A stretch of DNA of 64,000 nt. Origin: Halomonas sp. M20. GTDB lineage: Bacteria; Pseudomonadota; Gammaproteobacteria; Pseudomonadales; Halomonadaceae. The notes below the pieces were generated by a model. The model had not been told where the DNA came from. It saw only the letters and a list, made by a program, of their open reading frames with translations, and did not search any database. The position numbers and the translations under genes are program-made. The stretch lies in contig NZ_JACNMQ010000010.1 in assembly GCF_020622265.1 (NCBI RefSeq), positions 1 through 64,000 of the forward strand. The letters are read 5' to 3'. Shown in pieces: positions 31,327-39,394 of the stretch (the stretch's first letter is position 1; the number at the start of each line of letters is the position of its first letter).

Positions 31327-32545
31327 CCTCGGCCAGCTTACCTATTGCCTCAACATTCATCCCGCCCAATCCTGGGAAGAAGTACGCGCCGCGCTGCAAG
31401 GGCCGGTGCGCAAGGTCAAACAGGCACTTGCGCCGGAAACATCCTTTGCAGTCGGGCTTCGTTTTTCCGCCCAGGCACTGCGCTCCCTGGAAGAGCCGGC
31501 GTCTCGAGCCGAGCTCAAGGCGTTGTTCGCAGTGCAAGGCTATCGCGCATTGACCGTCAACGGCTTTCCCTATGGCGTCTTTCATGGTGCTCGAGTGAAG
31601 GAGGCGGTCTATCAGCCGGACTGGCGATTCGCCGAGCGACTCGACTACACCTGCGGTTTGGCATCACTAATGGCGGAGCTGGGATCGCCGGGCGATACTG
31701 TCAGTCTCAGCACGGTACCAGGGACGTTCAAGCCTTTTGGGCGAGGGGCCGAAGCCCTGATGGCGGACAATCTGCTCAAGGCAGCGGCACACTGTGTAGA
31801 ACTTGAGCAGCGCACCGGCGTCACCGTGGCGATTGCTCTCGAACCCGAACCCTACTGTTTTCTGGAAACCATCGACGAGGCCATCGGTTTCTTCCACCGC
31901 TATCTGTATGCCGACACGGCGATACGGCATCTGACGAAGATGACCGGATTGACGGCAAGCCAGGCCGCCAGCGCATTGCCGCGTCATTTAGGGCTTTGCT
32001 ACGACGTCTGTCATGCCGCGGTGGAGTTCGAGAATCCTCAGGCCAGCATCAAGGCGCTAAATGATGCCGGTATCCCCATTCACAAGCTGCAGTTGAGCGC
32101 GGCGTTACGAATCCCCAAGATCGACGCCGACGCCAGGCACGCGCTCGAGGCGTTTTGCGAGCCTACTTATCTGCATCAGGTCGTTGCGTCCGATCAGAAC
32201 GGGCTGACACGCTATGCGGATCTACCCGAAGCCTTGGCCCGAAGCGCCGATGCGGATGGCGAGGAGTGGCGTATTCACTACCATGTGCCGATCTTCGTCG
32301 AGAAACTCGGACGCTTCGAAACGACCCAGTCGTTCCTGGCCGAAGTACTGGCGTTGCATCGCCGCAAACCTATCGCGCCGCATCTGGAAGTCGAAACCTA
32401 CACCTGGCATGTCCTGCCCGAAGCGCTCAAGGGTGCAAGCGTGGAGGATGCCATCATGCGCGAGATGCAGTGGGTCCAAGGCCAGCTATGTGGAGAGGTC
32501 GGTTATGTTGAGAGAGCAGCTATGTTGAGAGAGCAGCCATGTTGA
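31310..32545 (+). CDS. eboE: EboE, TIM-barrel metabolite-traffic protein
   Basis: 411 residues. Sugar-phosphate-isomerase/epimerase-like TIM barrel: LTYCLNIHPAQSWEEV at the start, GLRFSAQALRSLEE, VNGFPYGVFHGARVKE, VAIALEPEPYCFLETIDE and LGLCYDVCHAAVEFE. These carry Glu/His/Asp residues suited to a metal site. The EboE family is known only from ebo clusters and has no defined reaction. ATG 31310 lies inside the eboD end. Its last codons overlap eboC by 7 bp and include a 17-bp tandem duplication (32503-32536). Confidence 0.88.
   Translation: MQLPNNLGQLTYCLNIHPAQSWEEVRAALQGPVRKVKQALAPETSFAVGLRFSAQALRSLEEPASRAELKALFAVQGYRALTVNGFPYGVFHGARVKEAVYQPDWRFAERLDYTCGLASLMAELGSPGDTVSLSTVPGTFKPFGRGAEALMADNLLKAAAHCVELEQRTGVTVAIALEPEPYCFLETIDEAIGFFHRYLYADTAIRHLTKMTGLTASQAASALPRHLGLCYDVCHAAVEFENPQASIKALNDAGIPIHKLQLSAALRIPKIDADARHALEAFCEPTYLHQVVASDQNGLTRYADLPEALARSADADGEEWRIHYHVPIFVEKLGRFETTQSFLAEVLALHRRKPIAPHLEVETYTWHVLPEALKGASVEDAIMREMQWVQGQLCGEVGYVERAAMLREQPC
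32503..32536 (+). repeat. 17-bp tandem duplication at the eboE/eboC junction
   Basis: TATGTTGAGAGAGCAGC occurs twice in succession, the second copy ending in a single-base variant junction before the eboC start. It lengthens and frameshifts the eboE tail (copy 1 and copy 2 are read in different frames) and places an extra ATGTTG upstream of the true eboC ATG. Confidence 0.85.
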
Positions 32546-33384
32546 ATTGGCGTATGTGGCTCAAGCTTGGGCGTATCTCGAACTTACCCACGGTATGGAC
32601 CAATGGCCTGGCAGGCTGGGTGCTATCGGGCAATGGGTTCGAAGGCGCGGGACTGCTGCTTCTGATGATTGCGCTATCGCTGTTTTACGTGGGCGGCATG
32701 TTTCTCAACGATGCCTTCGACGCGGAAATCGATGCCCGGGAGCGTGCCACCCGGCCTATCCCCCAGGGCGAAGTGCCGCAAGGCACGGTCTTTGTACTGG
32801 GAACGGCCATGCTGGCCCTCGGCTCGATAGTGATGTTCACATTGGGGTTGTTTGCGGGTCTGGCGGGACTAGCTCTGGCGGCAACCATCGTGGCTTACGA
32901 CGGGCTGCACAAGCAGATTGCCTGGGGGCCGGTCATCATGGGTGCTTGCCGATTGTTGACCTATGTGACGGCGGCCCTGGCAGCAGGTGGATTGAACTGG
33001 ATGGTGTTGCTTGGTGCTGTGGGGCTTTCTTGTCACGTGGTGGGGCTGACCTACGCCGCCAAACAGGAGGCCTACGACAAGATCGGCAACGCCTGGCCGC
33101 TGCTGGTCATGGCAGTGCCGGTACTGATTCTGGGATTCATGCTGGCAGGCAATCTAGCCATCGTGTTGCTGGCACTCTATCTGGTGTGGGGCGGCTGGGC
33201 TCTCAGCCTGCTTTTCCGTCGTCAACCCGGAGACGTACCCAAGGCAGTGGTCAGTCTGATCGCGGGTATAGCGATTTATGACGCGGTGCTGATTGCCGGA
33301 ACCGGGATGTTCGGTCTTGCCGTGTTGGCGTTGATTGGCTTTGGGGCAACCCTGGCGCTACAGAGAGTAGCGCCAGGGACGTAG
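32539..33384 (+). CDS. eboC: EboC, UbiA-like prenyltransferase family membrane protein
   Basis: 281 residues with about eight or nine membrane helices. The UbiA first aspartate-rich motif is NDAFDAEIDARERATRP (about 55-71) and the second-motif region is YDGLHKQIAWG. Neighbouring SNLPTVWTNGLAGWVL is typical of EboC proteins. UbiA enzymes join a prenyl chain to an acceptor in the membrane; EboC's acceptor is unknown. Overlaps eboE by 7 bp. A strong hairpin lies in its last codons. Confidence 0.9.
   Translation: MLNWRMWLKLGRISNLPTVWTNGLAGWVLSGNGFEGAGLLLLMIALSLFYVGGMFLNDAFDAEIDARERATRPIPQGEVPQGTVFVLGTAMLALGSIVMFTLGLFAGLAGLALAATIVAYDGLHKQIAWGPVIMGACRLLTYVTAALAAGGLNWMVLLGAVGLSCHVVGLTYAAKQEAYDKIGNAWPLLVMAVPVLILGFMLAGNLAIVLLALYLVWGGWALSLLFRRQPGDVPKAVVSLIAGIAIYDAVLIAGTGMFGLAVLALIGFGATLALQRVAPGT
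33350..33378. terminator. perfect hairpin at the eboC end
   Basis: CCCTGGCGCTAC-AGAGA-GTAGCGCCAGGG is a perfect 12-bp stem with a 5-nt loop inside the last codons of eboC, just before the convergent eboF stop. It lacks a T run but is the only strong hairpin at this convergent junction. Confidence 0.6.
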
Positions 33385-33393
33385 TACGGACAT

Positions 33394-34785
33394 TCAATCC
33401 TCGAATACATGCGCCAGTGTCAGCGCCTTGAAATCCGTCGCTTCCACCCCCCCCTCGGGTAGCAGATTCGCTTCCGAAGATATCACCAGCGGCCCGTCGT
33501 TCGGGTCGTCGGTGATGCGTCCATGAGAGCCCTTGACCAGCTGGGTGTCCTTGAGCGAGATGACATCGAGTAGCTGGCGCATGCCGAGCTTGCGCTTGCC
33601 CACCCGCCAGCCCGCGGCGAGCTTGGGTTGCTTGATTTTGGGATCGAAGAACAGCTCCACCGGGTCGTAGCCGGGCTTGCGGTGAATATCAACGGTGCGC
33701 GCATAATCCGGTGCGCGGGCATCGTCCAGCCAGTAGTAGTAGCTGAACCAGCGATCCGGTTTGGCGATGGCAACCAGTTCCCCTGCGTTGGGATGAGCGA
33801 GGCCGTTGGCTTCGATTCCCTCCGCATCCCAGACGCTTTCTACCCCTTCCAGTCCTTCGAGTAGCGCTTTGATCTCGGCAATCTTTGCCGGGTCCTGAAT
33901 GTACACATGGGCAAGCTGATGATCCGCCACGGCAAAGGCCTGGGACGCACCTGGGTCAAGCTGCTCGCGCCCGTGTTCTTCCACGCGTACGGCGACATGC
34001 CCGGCTTTGCGCAGCGCGCGATTGATATGCACCGCATCCGTGGTGGGCGTAATGCCGTATTCCGAGACGACGATGACACGTCGGCCATCTCGCTCCGCGG
34101 CGTCGATCAGCTCACCGCAGAGCGTATCGATTTCATTGAGATCCTGTTGGATACGCGGATGAGAAAGATCCGGCCCCAGGCGCTGCAGGTTGTAATCCAG
34201 ATGAGGCAAGTAGGTCAGGGTCAGGGTTGGATCGCGGGTTTCCATCATGTGCAGTGTCGACTTGGCAATCCAGTCACTCGAGGTGATGTCGGCCACCGGA
34301 CCCCAGAAGGTGAACAGCGGGAACTGCCCCAGCTTGGCATCGAGTTCGTCGTGCAGGTCGGCGGGATAGGTGTAGTGATCGGGTATCTTTCGTCCATCCG
34401 CCGGATACATGGGCCGCGGTGTGGCGCTCCAGTCCGCGCTGGAGTACATGTTGTACCACCAGAACATCTTGGCGCAGGTGAAGTCAGGATTACGCGCCTT
34501 GCCGGCGTCCCAGATCTTTTCCCCATTGACCAGTCGATTCGACTGACGCCACAGCCAGACCTCCGACAGATCGCGAAAGTACCAGCCGTTGGCGACGATA
34601 CCATGTTCGGCGGGCGTCAGACCCGTCACCAGGGTGGACTGTACGCTGCAGGTAACGGCGGGCGTTACCGTATTGAGCGGACGCATAGCGCCTCGCTTTG
34701 CCAGTGCGGCAAGGTTCGGGGTATGGGTTCCAACCATATTGGGCGCCAGACCCACGACGAGGATTACCAGTGTTTTATTCATCAT
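33394..34785 (-). CDS. eboF: EboF, alkaline phosphatase/nucleotide pyrophosphatase superfamily protein
   Basis: 463 residues of the type I phosphodiesterase/nucleotide pyrophosphatase family. It begins NKTLVILVVGLAPNMVGTHT; the nucleophile region is TPAVTCSVQSTLVTGLTPAEHG, and metal-site segments are TYLPHLDYNLQRLGPD and VIVVSEYGITP. No secretion signal is evident. Start is one of two adjacent ATGs at 34785/34782 (an upstream ATG at 34794 is also possible; all RBSs are weak). It is transcribed against the other ebo genes, convergent with eboC and divergent from eboA. Confidence 0.88.
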   Translation of the reverse strand: MMNKTLVILVVGLAPNMVGTHTPNLAALAKRGAMRPLNTVTPAVTCSVQSTLVTGLTPAEHGIVANGWYFRDLSEVWLWRQSNRLVNGEKIWDAGKARNPDFTCAKMFWWYNMYSSADWSATPRPMYPADGRKIPDHYTYPADLHDELDAKLGQFPLFTFWGPVADITSSDWIAKSTLHMMETRDPTLTLTYLPHLDYNLQRLGPDLSHPRIQQDLNEIDTLCGELIDAAERDGRRVIVVSEYGITPTTDAVHINRALRKAGHVAVRVEEHGREQLDPGASQAFAVADHQLAHVYIQDPAKIAEIKALLEGLEGVESVWDAEGIEANGLAHPNAGELVAIAKPDRWFSYYYWLDDARAPDYARTVDIHRKPGYDPVELFFDPKIKQPKLAAGWRVGKRKLGMRQLLDVISLKDTQLVKGSHGRITDDPNDGPLVISSEANLLPEGGVEATDFKALTLAHVFED

Positions 34786-34843
34786 TACGGCCATATCGAA
34801 TGAGCTGAGGAAAATAAAATCATAAAGACACAATCCGATACAC

Positions 34844-34880
34844 TAACACTTTTGAGTTAACTAAGGTAACATAGTGTTAA
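34844..34880. promoter_or_regulatory. candidate ebo operator between eboF and eboA
   Basis: Two nested symmetric elements lie here: GTAAC-ATAGT-GTTAA (34866-34880), related to the eboD palindrome, and TAACACT (34844-34850) facing AGTGTTA (34873-34879) 22 bp away. AGTTAACT (34855-34862) lies between. Position in the AT-rich divergent promoter region suits control of both eboF and eboAB. Confidence 0.5.
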
Positions 34881-34967
34881 TTTAAAAATACAATGATGTT
34901 AGGGCATCCTGCTGAAGCAGGGTGACTCGAAAGCTGAATACATTCGATACGAGTGCTGAGGTGAGTA

Positions 34968-35834
34968 ATGTCTGAAAGATCGGTCGACCTGTTGCGCCAC
35001 TGGATTCTGCGACAAGCAAAGGAGCAGAGGGCTTGGTTCGAAGAGCGGGTCAATGCGCTTACGGAGGGGGCTCCGGAACGTGAATTACACACGGTAATGG
35101 GATTGGCGCCGCGTCTATTGGGCAAGGAGGCGCTTGTCCTGTCGACGGAGGACCTCAGCCAGGCGAACAGTGCCCTGGAGGGCTGGCGGCCCGAAGGTTT
35201 AAGCCTAGACGGTGCCGCTAGAATCGTGGCTCTGACGATGTATCGCGGTGAGCGACCTTTTGCGGAAACCTTCAAGGATCTGAGACGAACCGCTGATGCT
35301 CGAGAGCTAGTGGCGCTCTATCGTGGCTTGCCGCTATATCCGGAGCCTGAAAGCCTGGCGTTCGAGGTAGGCGAAGGGCTACGTTCCAACATGCTGGGCG
35401 TCTTCGAGGCTATTACTCAGCATAATCCTTATCCTCGAATGCATTTCGATGAGCATCGCTGGAACCACATGATTCTCAAGGCGCTGTTCGTCGATAGCAG
35501 CCTGGCCAATATCGTGGGGCTCGATGAACGAGCCAACCCGGAGCTGGCACGACAGCTACTCGATCATATTCATGAGCGCTGGGCTGCAGGACGTACCATT
35601 TCACCTGAAGTATGGCGCTGCATTGGCCCTTATGCAGTTGAAGCAGGAGCGCTCGACGAGTTCGAGAAGGCGTTATCCGGGGAGCCTTCGGGACAGGCTG
35701 CCGCAGCGTTGGCCCTGGCCGATAATCCATCGCCACAAGCCAAGTCCTTGCTTGCCGCTCATCCCGAGGCTGCCGCTAACATCGCCAAAGGCCAAGCCGA
35801 ACGGGTATCTATTGTGAAAAACGAGGTTGTCTGA
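34968..35834 (+). CDS. eboA: EboA domain protein
   Basis: 288-residue soluble, alpha-helical protein of the EboA family: WILRQAKEQRAWFEERV at the start, LHTVMGLAPRLLGKEALVL, and the conserved middle segment YPRMHFDEHRWNHMILKALF. No catalytic motif is recognisable and no reaction is known for the family; it occurs only with other ebo genes. RBS GAGGTGAG just before the ATG. The stop codon lies just before the eboB ATG (1-bp gap). Confidence 0.9.
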   Translation: MSERSVDLLRHWILRQAKEQRAWFEERVNALTEGAPERELHTVMGLAPRLLGKEALVLSTEDLSQANSALEGWRPEGLSLDGAARIVALTMYRGERPFAETFKDLRRTADARELVALYRGLPLYPEPESLAFEVGEGLRSNMLGVFEAITQHNPYPRMHFDEHRWNHMILKALFVDSSLANIVGLDERANPELARQLLDHIHERWAAGRTISPEVWRCIGPYAVEAGALDEFEKALSGEPSGQAAAALALADNPSPQAKSLLAAHPEAAANIAKGQAERVSIVKNEVV

Positions 35835-35835
35835 G

Positions 35836-36756
35836 ATGTTCATCGATCCGCACGCACATATGATTTCACGTACTACCGATGATTACGAAGCCATGGCGGC
35901 TGCCGGTATCGTTGCGGTGGTCGAGCCGGCTTTCTGGTTAGGTCAACCGCGCACCTTCGTCGGTACCTATGTGGACTATCTTTCCACCATCATCGGCTTC
36001 GAGCGCTTCCGGGCCGGGCAATTCGGTATTCGTCACTACTGCACGGTCGGGCTCAACTCCAAGGAAGCCAATAACGAGGAACTGGCCGAAGGCGTCATGG
36101 AATGGCTGCCGCGTTTCGCCTTGAAGGAAGGCGTAGTGGCCATCGGCGAGATCGGTTACGACGAACAGACGCCGCTGGAAGACAAGTATTTCCGTGCGCA
36201 GTTGGCGCTGGCCAGGGAGTTGCAATTGCCTGTCATGGTGCACACACCGCATCGGGACAAGAAGCAGGGTACTTCACGCTCCATGGATGTGTGCGAGGAG
36301 ATGGGCCTCGACCCCTCCTGGGTGGTCATCGACCATAACAACGAAGAGACCGTGGACGAAACTCTGGATCGCGGATTCTGGGCGGGCTTTTCCATCTATC
36401 CCTCGACCAAGATGGGCACCGTGCGCATGGTGGAGTTGCTCAAAAAATATGGCAGTGAGCGCATCATCATCGACAGCGCCTGCGACTGGGGTATTTCCGA
36501 ACCCCTGGCGGTGGCCAAGACCGCGAAGCTGGCACTGGAAAACGGCATCTCCGCGGAGACGGTACGCAAGGTCACCTACGCTAATACCCTGGAGGTCTAC
36601 GGCAAGAGCGGTCAGATCAATGAATTGGATTGGTTGAACCCGCCGGAGATCGATCAGCGCACGCTATACGAGGGCAATTCCATCTTGCGCGGTGGCCGGG
36701 AACCGCGTATCGAAGCCCCCGGGTCGCGTAATCGGGACAGCCTTATCATCGAATAA
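35836..36756 (+). CDS. eboB: EboB, TatD-like amidohydrolase family protein
   Basis: 306-residue TIM-barrel metal hydrolase. Metal ligands: HxH at H6/H8 in MFIDPHAHMISR, Glu in VAIGEIGYDE, His in MVHTPHRDK, His in VIDHNNEET and Asp in IIDSACDWGIS, a complete set. It differs from the housekeeping TatD at 11.5 kb in length and motifs. Substrate unknown. The ATG at 35836 overlaps the in-frame TTG alternative at 35827, but matches the family start. Followed by a terminator. Confidence 0.9.
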   Translation: MFIDPHAHMISRTTDDYEAMAAAGIVAVVEPAFWLGQPRTFVGTYVDYLSTIIGFERFRAGQFGIRHYCTVGLNSKEANNEELAEGVMEWLPRFALKEGVVAIGEIGYDEQTPLEDKYFRAQLALARELQLPVMVHTPHRDKKQGTSRSMDVCEEMGLDPSWVVIDHNNEETVDETLDRGFWAGFSIYPSTKMGTVRMVELLKKYGSERIIIDSACDWGISEPLAVAKTAKLALENGISAETVRKVTYANTLEVYGKSGQINELDWLNPPEIDQRTLYEGNSILRGGREPRIEAPGSRNRDSLIIE

Positions 36757-36790
36757 AGATATTCCGCATAAGCTTTGCATGAGGCATAAA

Positions 36791-36818
36791 CAGTAGCCCG
36801 CTATAAAGCGGGCTACTG
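36791..36818. terminator. bidirectional terminator between eboB and the BesD-like oxygenase gene
   Basis: CAGTAGCCCGCT-ATAA-AGCGGGCTACTG is a perfect 12-bp stem with a 4-nt loop in the 95-bp gap of two convergent genes; a short T-containing stretch (CATTTAG) follows. Confidence 0.8.
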
Positions 36819-36851
36819 CATTTAGATTCCACTCAATGTTTTATGCTGCCG

Positions 36852-37685
36852 CTATGAGGGCGCCGGTGAAGTACGCCCATAGAACAACTCCGAAGTAAGA
36901 TCGTTGAGGCGCATGTTGTCATGCTCGCCGTAGGTGAGCACGGAATTGATGCGTGGTGTTTCTCCCTCCACCAGCGTGACTCGGTGCATGGCGCAGTTGC
37001 CGTGGAAGAAGGCGAGTGTGCCTGGCTCACCGGTCTGAACCTTGATTCTAGACCGATCGCCCTGAAGCACTTTTTTTACATCGTCAAAGCGTTCGTCGTC
37101 CTTGGTACGCAAGGCGGGTACGTATTCGAAATCGCCGCCCTGAGTCGCCTGTTGATACATGACGGTGATCGAGAATTCGCTATTATCGAAATGCCAGCCC
37201 AGTTCTTCGCCGGGGTGAAAGCGGGTAATTTGCAGCGCATCGAGTGGGTCGGCGCTGCGATACAGCACCGGTTTTTCCAGCACAGCCCCAATGAAGCGGG
37301 TCAGATCATCCGATTCATACAAGCGCCGTAGCGGGGCATCTTCAGGGATACAGTCATAAGCGATGCCATGCTTGGCGGAGCGTACCGGGTGGGCCAAAGG
37401 GTGATCCGGCTCGACGGTTTCATCGAAGGGCTTGAAATAGACGTTATGGGGTCTATCGCTCACCCAGGCCTTGCCCTCCAGTCGGTTGGCCAATTCCACC
37501 ATTCTGGCCACGGCTTCAGGTTTGATAAAACCCTCGAGCGTGCAGCAGCCATCCTTGGCCAATTCCTTGCGACAGCTGTCGATCAGTGCCTTGCCTTCGC
37601 TGCTATCAATATTATGAATTGGATACTTGTCGAGATCGACGACATCGGCGTAAACCGGGCGATCTTGAGTCATTGTATTTAGCAT
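36852..37685 (-). CDS. 2-oxoglutarate/Fe(II) dioxygenase, HalD/BesD-like family (hydroxylase-type)
   Basis: 277 residues resembling the HalD/BesD group, which acts on free amino acids such as lysine. The Fe site is H165-F-D167 in LGWHFDNSEFS plus H234 in CAMHRVTLVEG, with R245 for 2-oxoglutarate; GGDFEYVP follows. Halogenases of this group replace the Asp by Gly or Ala, so the retained D167 predicts a hydroxylase. ATG 37685 has AAGG at 9 nt; ATG 37694 is directly after it and less likely. Downstream of, and probably co-transcribed with, the NhaC-type transporter gene. Confidence 0.82.
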   Translation of the reverse strand: MLNTMTQDRPVYADVVDLDKYPIHNIDSSEGKALIDSCRKELAKDGCCTLEGFIKPEAVARMVELANRLEGKAWVSDRPHNVYFKPFDETVEPDHPLAHPVRSAKHGIAYDCIPEDAPLRRLYESDDLTRFIGAVLEKPVLYRSADPLDALQITRFHPGEELGWHFDNSEFSITVMYQQATQGGDFEYVPALRTKDDERFDDVKKVLQGDRSRIKVQTGEPGTLAFFHGNCAMHRVTLVEGETPRINSVLTYGEHDNMRLNDLTSELFYGRTSPAPS

Positions 37686-37763
37686 GATGTTCATCCTTTT
37701 TTGACTGAGCTATCCAGGTATTGCTAGCCAGGTATTGCTTGTAGTTGGCGGCGACAAAACCTT

Positions 37764-39218
37764 TTACAGCACCATTGCGGCAATCCAGCCGAAAATGATC
37801 AGGGGAATATTGAAGTGAATGAAGGTGGGAACCACCGTGTCCCAGATATGGTCATGTTGCCTGTCGACATTGAGACCCGCGGTTGGCCCCAGGGTGGAGT
37901 CGGAAACCGGTGAACCGGCATCGCCAAGTGCCCCGGCGGTACCGATCAAGGCAATAATGGCCATGGCGGAAAAGCCATACTCCAGACCCAGGGGGACGAA
38001 GATCGCCGCGATGATCGGCACGGTGGAGAAGGAAGAACCGATGCCCATGGTAATGATCAACCCAACGAGCAACATGGAAAGTGCGGCCAGTGCACGACTA
38101 TCGCCGATCAATTCAACGGCCTGCTGGACCAGTAGTGGAACCTCCCCGGTAGCACGCATCACGGCGGCAAAGCCGGCAGCGGCCACCATGATGAAGCCCA
38201 CCATGGCCATCATTCGCATGCCATTATCGAAAATGGTGTCCTGTTCGCTCCATTTCATCACGCCGCTGAGGGCGAGAATGGAAAAGCCCACCATGCCGCC
38301 GAACACCATTGACCCGGTCACCACCTGAACGACCAGAGTAGAAACGATGGCTGCCAGTATCAGAATCTTTTGCAACGGCTGAAGCGGTTTTTCTTTTTCT
38401 TCTTTTTCCTCTTCGGCTTTGATGGGGGTGTCCGAATAGGCGCGCTTTTTCCGGTAAGTGAACAGAATGGCGACCAGGAGACCTACCAGCATGCCGACGA
38501 CAGGAATGATCATGGCTTGAGGCGCCATGTCGCGGGTGATGGAAAATCCTAAATCTCCACCCGCCTCATTGATGCTGTAGACAAGAATATCGTTCAAGTA
38601 GATGGCACCGTAACCCACTGGAAAGACCATATACTTCGCGACGATGCCAAAACAGATGACGCAAGCGATGATGCGACGATCGAGCTCCATCTTGTTGAAA
38701 ACGAGGAGCATGGGCGGAATGAGAAGAGGGATGAAGGCAATGTGTACCGGGACGATGGTGCCGGAGGCGACACTGATCAGTACCAACAGCAAATAGATTC
38801 CCCATTTCGTCTTCTCGATATTGCGGGGACTATCATGACTGCCGACCAGGTTGAGCATTCGCGACGATATGTAGGTGGCGATACCGGCTCGCGAAAGCGC
38901 GACGGCGAAAGCGCCCAGTGTCGCCAAAGCCAGCGCTATCGGCGCTCCGCTGCCGAGGCCATCGTTGAACTCTTCGACTATCGAAGCCACCGGCATGCCG
39001 GCATAAACACCGCCGATGATGGCGGAGAGTATCAAGGCAAGTACCACGGAAACACGCAGCATGCTCAGTGTCACCATGATACCTACGGCAAGAACGATGG
39101 CATTTATATCTGTGAGAAACAGCAATAGTAGCGATAGGGCTACCGTTACCGCCACCACTGCTACCGATGTGATGTTTTTCGAATTTAGAGCGGATGAGTT
39201 CCATGATTCTGTTTTCAT
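37764..39218 (-). CDS. Na+/H+ antiporter (NhaC-type) family transporter, copy 1
   Basis: 484 residues, about eleven or twelve membrane helices, with a charged cytoplasmic loop (PIKAEEEKEEKEKPLQ). Family landmarks: LSMLRVSVVLALILSAIIGG, FNDGLGSGAPIALALATLGA, GTIVPVHIAFIPLLIPP and DAGSPVSDSTLGPTAGLN. Members annotated as antiporters often sit in amino-acid catabolic clusters, where uptake or exchange of an organic substrate is likely (inference). Strong similarity to copy 2 at 41243-42589. Divergent from a LysR regulator gene. Confidence 0.85.
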   Translation of the reverse strand: MKTESWNSSALNSKNITSVAVVAVTVALSLLLLFLTDINAIVLAVGIMVTLSMLRVSVVLALILSAIIGGVYAGMPVASIVEEFNDGLGSGAPIALALATLGAFAVALSRAGIATYISSRMLNLVGSHDSPRNIEKTKWGIYLLLVLISVASGTIVPVHIAFIPLLIPPMLLVFNKMELDRRIIACVICFGIVAKYMVFPVGYGAIYLNDILVYSINEAGGDLGFSITRDMAPQAMIIPVVGMLVGLLVAILFTYRKKRAYSDTPIKAEEEKEEKEKPLQPLQKILILAAIVSTLVVQVVTGSMVFGGMVGFSILALSGVMKWSEQDTIFDNGMRMMAMVGFIMVAAAGFAAVMRATGEVPLLVQQAVELIGDSRALAALSMLLVGLIITMGIGSSFSTVPIIAAIFVPLGLEYGFSAMAIIALIGTAGALGDAGSPVSDSTLGPTAGLNVDRQHDHIWDTVVPTFIHFNIPLIIFGWIAAMVL

Positions 39219-39356
39219 TAGGTTACCTTTTATGTTGTTGGTCTAGGTAATCGAGGGGATTTTAAATTCAATCAATCAGGATTTGTGTTGCTTTTTTTAT
39301 TATGTTTTCAGTATAGAATTTTGATGAAAAAATAAAATTTAGAAACGCGCTTGAAT

Positions 39357-39375
39357 TGTTTAGAATAGCTAAACA
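39357..39375. promoter_or_regulatory. perfect palindrome in the lysR/transporter divergent promoter
   Basis: TGTTTAG-AATAG-CTAAACA has perfect 7-bp arms and a 5-bp spacer, 20 bp before the LysR start and about 140 bp before the transporter start. Size and position suit the autoregulatory/activating site of the divergent LysR protein. Confidence 0.6.
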
Positions 39376-39394
39376 TTGACCTTAAGAAGTGATG

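Noticed and set aside
36852-37685. Radical halogenase function for the HalD/BesD-like protein
   Set aside because: The iron-binding Asp (D167) is present; halogenases of this family lack it.
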